This document shows, piece after piece, positions 39,880 to 49,368 of a stretch of 64,000 bases of DNA. Origin of the DNA: an uncultured Clostridia bacterium (GTDB lineage Bacteria; Bacillota; Clostridia; TANB77; CAG-508); assembly GCA_944387405.1 (NCBI GenBank), contig CALXET010000001.1, forward strand, positions 424,862 through 488,861, written 5' to 3'. A program made the position numbers and the translations under genes. The notes below the pieces were generated by a model, which saw only the letters and a list, made by a program, of their open reading frames with translations, made no database searches and was not told the origin of the DNA. The number at the start of each line of letters is the position of its first letter. Within the stretch, counting starts at the first letter, position 1.

Positions 39880-40113
39880 TTAAAAAGCTCTATATTCAAT
39901 GTTTTCCATAAAATCAAAAAGCTCTTTAACTCTTTTTAATGTAATTATCTCATGTTTAGTATGTGGACATTTTTCTTTAACTGTTATCATCTCTTTTTTA
40001 TAACAATTCTTTTTTAATTTATATATTAAATATCTAATATCCATATAATCAAAATAAATTTGATATCCATCATCTAAATCTTTCCAAAATTTTTCGAATG
40101 AATAATCCTCCAT
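39880..40113 (-). CDS. Small conserved-looking protein, unknown
   Basis: 77 residues, acidic/aromatic: MEDYSFEKFWKDLDDGYQIYF, then DIRYLIYKLKKNCYKKEM and a KEKCPHTKHEIITLKRVKELF part (key CPHTKHE). I do not recognise a family. The ATG at 40113 follows a GGAGAAAAAT ribosome site and lies 13 bases downstream of ligA's stop, so it is the last gene of a ligA-led unit. Confidence 0.6.
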   Translation of the reverse strand: MEDYSFEKFWKDLDDGYQIYFDYMDIRYLIYKLKKNCYKKEMITVKEKCPHTKHEIITLKRVKELFDFMENIEYRAF

Positions 40114-40126
40114 ATTTTTCTCCTAT

Positions 40127-42139
<2,013 letters not shown>

Positions 42140-42146
42140 TTATATT

Positions 42147-42746
42147 TTAATCTTTAAATAAATCTTTTCCGTTTTTTAGGTAATCATATCCTGAAAAGAT
42201 AGTTGCAATAACAGATACTAAAAGTAAAACTGATGAACATATATTTAGCACAAGTTCATATCCTGTAAGAGAGTTAAATGCAAATTCAAAAAAACTATTA
42301 GTATCAATAAATACTAATATAATAGCAAGCATTTGAGTAACTGTTTTTAATTTTCCCCATATTGATGCAGCTATAACTTTTCCGCCTTTTTCAACAGCAA
42401 CTAACCTATATCCTGAAACTAAAAATTCCCTAGCAAGTACTATTATTGGTATCCAAGCTGGAATCTTTCCTGCTTCTACTAATATTACCATTGCTGCTAG
42501 AACTAATATTTTGTCTGCTAAAGGATCTAGGAACTTACCAAATGTAGTAACTTGATTTCTAGATCTAGCTATGTAACCATCTAATTTATCTGTAATAGAA
42601 GCTATAATAAAAATTGCATCCATTACAATCATAGATACTGTCACTCCAAATACACTTATATCTTTCCATAGAAAAGATGCTATTACAATAAGTGGTACAA
42701 GTACCATTCTAAATACTGTAAGCTTATTTGCTAAATTCATTTTCAT
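42147..42746 (-). CDS. pgsA: CDP-diacylglycerol-glycerol-3-phosphate 3-phosphatidyltransferase
   Basis: Makes phosphatidylglycerol-phosphate in the membrane. The CDP-alcohol phosphotransferase motif DG-x2-AR-x8-G-x3-D-x3-D is seen as DKLDGYIARSRNQ...GKFLDPLADK at about 53-79. Four to six membrane helices and a 199-residue length fit PgsA. It begins 16 bases after the DUF5665 gene and ends 22 bases before ligA; lipid and DNA genes share the transcript. Confidence 0.94.
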   Translation of the reverse strand: MKMNLANKLTVFRMVLVPLIVIASFLWKDISVFGVTVSMIVMDAIFIIASITDKLDGYIARSRNQVTTFGKFLDPLADKILVLAAMVILVEAGKIPAWIPIIVLAREFLVSGYRLVAVEKGGKVIAASIWGKLKTVTQMLAIILVFIDTNSFFEFAFNSLTGYELVLNICSSVLLLVSVIATIFSGYDYLKNGKDLFKD

Positions 42747-42762
42747 AACATAACCTACTTTC

Positions 42763-43071
42763 TTATTTCTTATTATTTAATTCTACAATCTCTACTATAT
42801 CTGATATATAATCACCTATAATAGGTATATTTAGTCTCACTATATAATTAAGTAGAATTAATACTAGTGCAGTAATAATATAGAATCCTATACTAATCCC
42901 TACTCCTTTGAAAATTCCTGAAAAGAAATTTCTTGTAAATAATTTTCTTTTATTTTCCGTGATTTCTATAATATCGTATAATCTTGATTTTTCAACTACC
43001 TCATTTAATTTCTCTACACTTTTATTTAATAAATTAATATTATTATTTAATTTACTTTTTCTAATAAACAT
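42763..43071 (-). CDS. DUF5665 small membrane protein
   Basis: 102 residues: a helical, possibly coiled N-terminal half (NLLNKSVEKLNEVVEKSRLYDI), then NFFSGIFKGVGISIGFYIITALVLILLNYIV, one or two membrane helices, and a closing PIIGDYISDIVEIVE, the family's signature. Function unknown. Its ribosome site GAGGTG is buried in a 20-bp hairpin (43078-43123), suggesting translational control. Confidence 0.85.
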   Translation of the reverse strand: MFIRKSKLNNNINLLNKSVEKLNEVVEKSRLYDIIEITENKRKLFTRNFFSGIFKGVGISIGFYIITALVLILLNYIVRLNIPIIGDYISDIVEIVELNNKK

Positions 43072-43077
43072 ATTTCA

Positions 43078-43123
43078 CCTCAAAAACTATTTAATAATTT
43101 TGCTTAATAAATAGTCTTTGAGG
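43078..43123 (-). promoter_or_regulatory. Ribosome-site-sequestering hairpin before the DUF5665 gene
   Basis: Minus strand: arms 43123-43104 (CCTCAAAGACTATTTATTAA) and 43097-43078 (TTATTAAATAGTTTTTGAGG) pair at 19 of 20 positions with one G-U pair and one mismatch, loop GCAAAA. The 3' arm ends in the GAGG Shine-Dalgarno, seven bases before the ATG. It could also act as a terminator for the upstream gene. Confidence 0.6.
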
Positions 43124-43163
43124 TTTTAATTAAAATATTCCAAATTATTTTATATTACTATAT

Positions 43164-45929
43164 TTAATTAAATAAACTTATATCTTCTTGTTCAGATTCT
43201 TCCTTCTTTTCTTCAGCTTTCAAATCTTCTAATTGATTAATTAATTTTTGCAAGTTTTCAATGTCACTACCAATTAATTCCCAATCTTTTGCATCAATTG
43301 ATTCTTCTAAATTATTATTAGCCTTAATTATTGCTTCAATTAATTGATCAGAATTTTCAGTATCTATAAACTCAAATATTAAAGCTGAATCAGATACAAG
43401 ATTTACTAATGCTTCTTCTAAAGAATCTCCAATTGCTACTTGCGAACCTGTTGCTACTATTACTTTTTTTAGCATAGGAACATTGTTATCTTCATTTAGC
43501 ATTACTTGATATACTGGCTCTACATATAATATCGAATTATTTATAGGAACAATATATGTTTTCCTAATTAATCTCGTACCGCTCTTTTGAAGTGTACTTA
43601 AAGTATTTGATATTGTCTCATCTTGATTTATCTGCACATTTAATTGTTCAATACCAGGGAGAGTTGCTTCAGGGCTAAAATTATATAATCTTAATTTATT
43701 TTCTCCATTATAAGTACCAACTAAATAAGATGTTAAACTTTGTTTTCCTACTTTTGAATATGGAACAATTAAACCAATTTGTGTATCTGTCTTTTCATCA
43801 TTATTTATAATTGAATAATATGGTTCAATTTCTTTTTCTTCTGCTTGATTATTATTTAAATCAGCATCTTTGTCTGTTACTACTGACCAATAATCATCTC
43901 CCCTATATAAAATTTCAACACTAACATCATGATATAATTCAAGCATTTGTGATTGAACTTTATATAATAACTTTGGATATACTATATGCTTTTGTATATC
44001 TTCTGGGATCGATTTATCAATATCCTGGAATAATTCAGGATAAGTTTGCCAGTACATCATAACTATTGGATCTGATTTATCTGTTATATAAAATTCTGTT
44101 GTACCATCATAAGCATCAATTATTACTTTTACAGAATTTCTTATATAATTTATTTCTTTTTGCATTCCATCAACAGTTATAGTTGTTTTTTGTGAATATG
44201 GGTAATTATTTGATACTGTATATGCATCAAGTACCCAAACTAATCTACCATTATCTCTTACTACCATATATGGTTCTTCATCATATATTAAGTATGGCAT
44301 TAATTTTTTTGCTCTTTCTCTTATATTTCTATTTGTTAAAATTCTACTTTCAGATGTAACATCACTTGATATTGCAAGTTTTAAGTCTCCTTCATTTATT
44401 GCAATTACTAAACTATCTAATATATTACAATCTAGTCCACCTTTTCCATTATATATATTTTCTTCGTATGATGTAGCAGATTTTGGATAATCAAATTCCC
44501 TATTATCTGAAGCATTAACAACTACTGTATCATTTGTTGTTAATCCATAATATATACGTGGTTCTGTAATTTTTATTTTATTTTCTGACATATCATATGA
44601 TGATTGAATATATTTCGCATTTCCAAGTTCATCTACTTCATTTACACTACTTGCAATTATTCCATATCCATGTGTATATTGATATGTTTTATTTTGGTAA
44701 GTTCTACTTCCATCTGTCATTATTTCTCTTGGTGTAATATATACTGGTTGTTTTTGACCATTTATGTTATATAAACCAATCCTTGTTGTATTATAAGTAT
44801 AAAATCCTGTGTTATCCATATATTCATTTAAAGCTGCTAAAGTTTCATCTTCATATATTATAGGAATTTGTGTTAATAAGTTTGAATTTTCTTCTAGATC
44901 TTTTCCTGTTAATGATATATCTGGATTTATTTCTACTTGTTCTACGTTTATTCCATAAGCAGCTTTTGTATAATCCATATTATATCCTATATATTCTTTT
45001 TGTTTATCAAGTTCATTTCTTTCTGCATACAAATATTCATATCCAGACATTACTGCAAATAATAACACTAAGTATCCTGGAACAATTAATAAAGAATATA
45101 CAACTTTTTTCACTTTAAACTTTCTTAAATATTTTATTATTCTAATTAGTGATAATATTATTACTATGCCTAAAATTCTATATCCCCAAATTTTTATCTT
45201 AACATCTGTAATTCCTGCTCCAATCAATGTCACATTTTCATAATTATCTAATTTAAGCATATCTTGTGTTACAACTTCTTGTGAAGTAAGTACTGTAAGT
45301 CCAGCAACTAATATAGCTATAATTACAACATTAAAAATTATTTGTTTTATAAAAGAATTTTTTCTTAATACCTCTGCATCTACACCGTCTAAGTATATAT
45401 TAAGCATCATTATATAATATACTGCAGTATAAATTGTAAGTACTGCAAGCATAATTATTCCAAGTATCAATAATTGTTTTATAAAAGGCAATTTAAACAT
45501 AAAAAATGATATATCTAGTCCAAAAATTGGATCATCTATTCCAAATTGAGTAGCTTTAGTAAAGTTTAAAAAACTTTCTGTTAAAAATACTGGCACTATC
45601 AAACTTACTATTAAACTAGCTATTAAAGAAATAGATTTATTAGGAAGTTTTGGCATTTCTTTATTATCTTGTTCAAAAAACTTACTTATTCCTTTTCTCA
45701 TATATATATTTGAAATATATACTATTAAATAAGTAACAATAAAACTTACTGCCATTATTATATATTTTGTTATTGTGTTTGTTTTAAAGATATTTACATA
45801 TTGCTCACCAATTTCTTTAATCTCTAAATAATCTCCCCTTGCAAGTATTAAAGAAATAATAAGATAAAGAGCTAAACATATAAGAACTATCATTTTTCTT
45901 GTAATTTTAAATTTCTTTTCTTTTTCCAT
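43164..45929 (-). CDS. UPF0182 family membrane protein
   Basis: Large membrane protein of unknown function, seen widely in Firmicutes and Actinobacteria. It has about seven N-terminal helices (12-320), then a long outside part beginning NELDKQKEYIGYNMDYTKAAYGI (key YIGYNMDYTKAAYG), with YTHGYGIIASSVN, EPRIYYGLTTNDTV and YNGKGGLDCNILDSL, all hallmarks of UPF0182. A C-terminal acidic tail (KAEEKKEESEQED) closes it. At 921 residues it is full length. It sits 31 bases downstream of ftsY. Confidence 0.93.
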   Translation of the reverse strand: MEKEKKFKITRKMIVLICLALYLIISLILARGDYLEIKEIGEQYVNIFKTNTITKYIIMAVSFIVTYLIVYISNIYMRKGISKFFEQDNKEMPKLPNKSISLIASLIVSLIVPVFLTESFLNFTKATQFGIDDPIFGLDISFFMFKLPFIKQLLILGIIMLAVLTIYTAVYYIMMLNIYLDGVDAEVLRKNSFIKQIIFNVVIIAILVAGLTVLTSQEVVTQDMLKLDNYENVTLIGAGITDVKIKIWGYRILGIVIILSLIRIIKYLRKFKVKKVVYSLLIVPGYLVLLFAVMSGYEYLYAERNELDKQKEYIGYNMDYTKAAYGINVEQVEINPDISLTGKDLEENSNLLTQIPIIYEDETLAALNEYMDNTGFYTYNTTRIGLYNINGQKQPVYITPREIMTDGSRTYQNKTYQYTHGYGIIASSVNEVDELGNAKYIQSSYDMSENKIKITEPRIYYGLTTNDTVVVNASDNREFDYPKSATSYEENIYNGKGGLDCNILDSLVIAINEGDLKLAISSDVTSESRILTNRNIRERAKKLMPYLIYDEEPYMVVRDNGRLVWVLDAYTVSNNYPYSQKTTITVDGMQKEINYIRNSVKVIIDAYDGTTEFYITDKSDPIVMMYWQTYPELFQDIDKSIPEDIQKHIVYPKLLYKVQSQMLELYHDVSVEILYRGDDYWSVVTDKDADLNNNQAEEKEIEPYYSIINNDEKTDTQIGLIVPYSKVGKQSLTSYLVGTYNGENKLRLYNFSPEATLPGIEQLNVQINQDETISNTLSTLQKSGTRLIRKTYIVPINNSILYVEPVYQVMLNEDNNVPMLKKVIVATGSQVAIGDSLEEALVNLVSDSALIFEFIDTENSDQLIEAIIKANNNLEESIDAKDWELIGSDIENLQKLINQLEDLKAEEKKEESEQEDISLFN

Positions 45930-45960
45930 TTTAATATTCCTTTCTTAGGATTTTATAATT

Positions 45961-46866
45961 TTAAATTATTGCCTTTAAGAAATCATCTGAATTAAATACT
46001 TCCATATCATCTATTTGTTCACCAACGCCAATGAATTTTACTGGAATTTGGTTTTCAGAAATAATACCTACTACAACTCCTCCTTTTGCTGTTCCATCAA
46101 GTTTTGTCAAAACAAGTCCTGTAATATGTGTAACTTCTTTAAATGCTTTTACTTGTGATATTGCATTTTGTCCTGTTGTACCATCTATTACAAGTAACAC
46201 TTCTTTTGATGAATCTGGAAGTTCTTTGTCTATTACCTTTTGTATTTTAGCAAGCTCGTCCATTAAATTCTTTTTATTGTGAAGTCTTCCTGCTGTATCA
46301 CATATTAGTACATCTGCATTTTCTTCTTTTACTCTTTTTATAGCATCATATACTACAGATGCAGGATCACTTCCTTCATCTTTTTTTACTAACTCGCAAC
46401 CCACTCTATCTGCCCAAATCTCAATTTGTTCAGTAGCTGCTGCTCTAAATGTATCTGCTGCTGCAATAACAACTTTATTTCCATCTTTTTTTAATCTATT
46501 TGCTATTTTTCCTATAGAAGTGGTTTTTCCAACTCCATTTACTCCGACTACTAATATAACTGCTGGTTTTTTTTCTAAATTTAATCTTTCATCTGCAACT
46601 TCTATCATTTTTTTCATCTCATCTCTTAAAGCTGCTTTTAAATCTTCTTCTGTCTCAATTTTTTCTCTTTTTGCTCTTATTCTTAAATTATCTATAATTT
46701 TAGTTGATGTCTCTATTCCAACATCTGACATAATTAATGCTTCTTCTAATTCTTCTAATAAATCTTCGTCTACTTTTCTAAATGTACTAAATACATTATT
46801 TATTTTTTCATTTATTGATGCTTTTGTCTTTCCAAGTCCACTTTTTAATTTATCAAAAAATCCCAT
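45961..46866 (-). CDS. ftsY: Signal recognition particle receptor FtsY
   Basis: GTPase that docks ribosome-SRP complexes at the membrane translocon. The NG domain shows GVNGVGKTTSIGKIA (G1), DTFRAAATEQ, DTAGRLHNK, TKLDGTAKGG and IGVGEQIDDM. It lacks the long acidic A domain of E. coli, as usual in Firmicutes. I place the start at 46866 (301 residues) behind GGAGGTCATA; the open frame extends four codons to a TTG that overlaps the ribosome site. GTC GGA (TCGGA) occurs in frame and intact. Confidence 0.97.
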   Translation of the reverse strand: MGFFDKLKSGLGKTKASINEKINNVFSTFRKVDEDLLEELEEALIMSDVGIETSTKIIDNLRIRAKREKIETEEDLKAALRDEMKKMIEVADERLNLEKKPAVILVVGVNGVGKTTSIGKIANRLKKDGNKVVIAAADTFRAAATEQIEIWADRVGCELVKKDEGSDPASVVYDAIKRVKEENADVLICDTAGRLHNKKNLMDELAKIQKVIDKELPDSSKEVLLVIDGTTGQNAISQVKAFKEVTHITGLVLTKLDGTAKGGVVVGIISENQIPVKFIGVGEQIDDMEVFNSDDFLKAII

Positions 46867-47129
46867 TATGACCTCCAAATAAAAGTAAATTCTTATTTTA
46901 TAAAATACATTCTAAATCTATAAATTTTGTTGTACATATTTATTTATACACAAAATTTATGATGTGATAAGTATATCATATTTTTAACAATTTGTGTATA
47001 TAATATGTTTTTTTAGGACAAAAAAATAATTCACTAATCATATTTTCTAAAAATAATTAATAAATTTTAATATTTAGATTTTATAATAAAATTTAATGAT
47101 ATAATTAGTAAATAAAAAAGGAGGTATAT

Positions 47130-48132
47130 ATGGAAAATTTAAATAATGATTCTAATAAAAATATTAAATTTAGTTCAAGCTATATATTAGACTTAAAAAA
47201 ATATAAAGAATTTTATACTCGGATATATTTCTACAAAAAAATTTGTAATTATAGATTTAATATTTCTAATTATTATTTCTTTGTTACTTTTATATACTAA
47301 GAATTATTCTATAATAATATATATTGGTATATTATCATTATTTTTATTACTAATATTAAAAATAATCGGGAAAAATAAAACTTCTTATAAAATATCTAAA
47401 GATTTAAATAATGGTACAGATGTACATATAAATGTAGAAATTAATAATGAAAAAATAATTATGACTTCAGATAATGGAAATATTTCAAATTATACTTTTA
47501 ATCAAATCATTTCTTTAATTGAAACAAAAAATTTTGTTATCTTAAAATTGAAACATAATTTAGGAATTATTATAGATAAAACATCTCTTACTGGTGGAAC
47601 AAAAGAAGACTTAATTAATCATTTATTATCTGTATGTGAAAATATTAAAAAGAAAAAAATTATTAAATCTAAAAATTGGATTATTTTAAGAAAGTTTTCT
47701 TTTGCAGTATTATTTCTTATATTTATTTTATCTATAATATTAAATATGTATGAAAATCAGAAAATGGATAGATATTTAGAAATCTTGAAAGATTATAATT
47801 ATGAAATTGAAGAAAGAACTATTCAACGTAGTGGAAAAGATGTATTAGATATTAAAATTAGTGACATGCAATATCATTTTTATGCAGAACTTATGGAATT
47901 TGATTCTGAAGAAAGTGCTGAAGATACAATTGATTATTGGTTAAGCTATAGCTCTAGTGACTATACTGTTGAAACCGGTAACAATTATGAAAGATATTAT
48001 TTTGAAGAAGATGACGATTTATATATTAGAAAAGATAATATAGTTCTTAATGTACATATATATTCTTATAAAGATGATGTCTTTAATAATTTTTTAAATA
48101 TTATAGATAACGAAATATTAATTAATAAGTAA
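47130..48132 (+). CDS. YcxB-like membrane protein, needing a +1 shift at CGG
   Basis: AAGGAGG precedes an ATG at 47130 that encodes 30 residues (MENLNNDSNKNIKF...KEFYT) and then CGG at 47220-47222. In zero frame it runs on about 28 codons to a stop; skipping the C gives GYISTKKFVIIDLIFLIIIS and joins a long frame to 48132, for 333 residues. The resumed part has two membrane helices (about 41-75), a YcxB-like domain (ISKDLNNGTDVHINVEI, YTFNQIISLIETKNFVIL; positions ~100-190), another helix near 208-226 and an acidic outside tail. The family call is moderate. Divergent from ftsY across a 263-base gap that contains only promoters as far as I can see. Reading: join of 47130-47219 and 47221-48132. 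Confidence 0.72.
47220..47222 (+). other. +1 frameshift site CGG in the YcxB-like gene
   Basis: Zero-frame context TAT ACT CGG ATA TAT. The long frame resumes as ACT (C) GGA TAT. Confidence 0.75.
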
Positions 48133-48142
48133 TTACATAAAA

Positions 48143-48175
48143 AAATAAAGCTACTTATACATAGTAGCTTTATTT
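48143..48175. terminator. Bidirectional terminator between the YcxB-like gene and tRNA-Thr
   Basis: Stem AAATAAAGCTACT / AGTAGCTTTATTT (13 bp) with U-runs on both strands. Confidence 0.85.
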
Positions 48176-48181
48176 TTATTT

Positions 48182-48257
48182 TGGAGCCATTAGGCGGAAT
48201 CGAACCGCCGACCTACAGGTTACGAATCTGTTGCTCTACCAACTGAGCTATAATGGC
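48182..48257 (-). tRNA. tRNA-Thr (anticodon CGT)
   Basis: Cloverleaf on the minus strand: acceptor GCCATTA with TAATGGC, D-arm AGCTCAGTTGGTAGAGC, anticodon loop TTCGTAA (CGT, reading ACG), T-arm GGCGGTTCGATTCCGCC, encoded CCA end. Confidence 0.97.
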
Positions 48258-48277
48258 ATATATGATAGTGTATCTTT

Positions 48278-48306
48278 ATTTTAGTACAAGTATTATATTT
48301 TTTCAA
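48278..48306 (-). promoter_or_regulatory. Promoter of tRNA-Thr
   Basis: -35 TTGAAA (48306-48301), 17-base spacer, -10 TAAAAT (48283-48278) on the minus strand, right after the small-RNA terminator. Confidence 0.75.
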
Positions 48307-48315
48307 TATATTTAT

Positions 48316-48400
48316 AAAAAAATCCACTGACGGCTGCTTGAAGCCAAGCAGACCGTCAGTAGTTTTTCCCATAAGGTAATCAGATAATGATTACCAAGGT
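48316..48400 (-). ncRNA. Candidate 85-nt small RNA, unknown
   Basis: A complete small transcription unit with no open frame. After a near-perfect promoter, the RNA begins ACCTTGGTAATCATTATC and forms hairpin 1 (GGTAATCA / TGATTACC), a linker TTATGGGAAAAACT, and a terminator hairpin ACTGACGG-T-CTGCTT / AAGCAG-CCGTCAGT with loop GGCTTC, ending in GGATTTTTTT. It is much richer in GC than its surroundings. It matches no RNA family I know (not 6S, SRP RNA or tmRNA). Confidence 0.65.
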
Positions 48401-48403
48401 GAA

Positions 48404-48432
48404 ATTATATCAAAATTATGTAAATTTATCAA
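48404..48432 (-). promoter_or_regulatory. Strong promoter of the small RNA
   Basis: -35 TTGATA (48432-48427), 17-base spacer, extended -10 TGATATAAT (48412-48404) on the minus strand. Confidence 0.8.
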
Positions 48433-48517
48433 ATAAATTGTTATTATCTTTGTAAAAACACTTTAAATCTCTTTTAGTTATTTATATAATTATTATATTA
48501 GAAAGGATATATAATTT

Positions 48518-49262
48518 ATGAAAAAAGTTTTTAAATTACTTTTTAAAATATTAATAATACTTATTCTAATTAGCTGTGCTTTAATTCGGAATATTTACTC
48601 TTTCAGGATATTCATTATATAAGAAAACTATTAAAGAAAATACTATTAAAGAAGCTTTTTCTGAAATAAGAGAAAATGAGTCTTACACTACGCTCGAAGA
48701 ATTGCCAGAAGATTTTTTAGATGCGGTAATCTCTATTGAAGATAATAGATTTTATAATCACTCTGCTATAGATGTAAAATCTATTTTTAGAGCTGTTTTA
48801 GTAAATATTAAAGATCAAGAGTTTTCTGAAGGTGGAAGCACAATTACTCAGCAAGTTGCAAAAAATGTTTTTTATAATCAGAAAAAAGAACTTACAAGAA
48901 AAGTTGCAGAAGCCTTTACCGCATTTGATATGGAAGAACAATTTTCGAAAAGAGATATACTAGAAATATATATTAATATAAATTATTATGGTAGTGGTTA
49001 TTATGGAATTCATGATGCTTGCATAGGATATTTAGACAAAGAACCTGAAGATATGACTCTTGCAGAATGTGCGCTTTTAGCTGGAATTCCAAATGCCCCA
49101 AGCGTATATTCTCCAAAAGAAAATAAAGACTTATCTGTAAAAAGACAAAAAATAGTTTTAAATTCTATGCTTGAAAATAACTATATTACACAAAAAGAAT
49201 ATGATAATGCTCTTAAGGAAATAGATAAAGCAGATAAAACAAATAATTCAGACGATAAATAA
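48518..49262 (+). CDS. Monofunctional GT51 peptidoglycan glycosyltransferase, needing a +1 shift at CGG
   Basis: Polymerises lipid II into glycan strands outside the membrane. The ATG at 48518 follows AAAGGATATATAATTT. Residues 1-23 start a membrane helix (VFKLLFKILIILILISCALI), then CGG at 48587-48589; zero frame stops 11 codons later. Skipping the C gives GIFTLSGYSLYKKT and the whole catalytic domain: SIEDNRFYNHSAID with the catalytic Glu, GGSTITQQVAKN, LTRKVAEAF, NINYYGSGYYGIHDACIGYL and LAECALLAGIPNAPSVYSP. The total is 247 residues, right for a monofunctional enzyme. Without the shift there is no membrane anchor. Reading: join of 48518-48586 and 48588-49262. Confidence 0.88.
48587..48589 (+). 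other. +1 frameshift site CGG in the GT51 gene
   Basis: Zero-frame context TTA ATT CGG AAT ATT. The long frame resumes as ATT (C) GGA ATA inside the membrane helix. Confidence 0.8.
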
Positions 49263-49309
49263 TAAAATATTAAATTTAAAAAGTAAAAATAATATAACAA
49301 ATAAATTAT

Positions 49310-49350
49310 AAAAAAGAACTTTATTAAATATATCAATAAAGTTCTTTTTT
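49310..49350. terminator. Bidirectional terminator between GT51 and NrdD-like genes
   Basis: Stem AAAAAAGAACTTTATT / AATAAAGTTCTTTTTT (16 bp) serves both converging genes. Confidence 0.85.
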
Positions 49351-49368
49351 ACTAAAGTATATTAATAT

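Noticed and set aside
39598..39939. 113-residue plus-strand open frame
   Set aside because: It is the complement of RNase P RNA.
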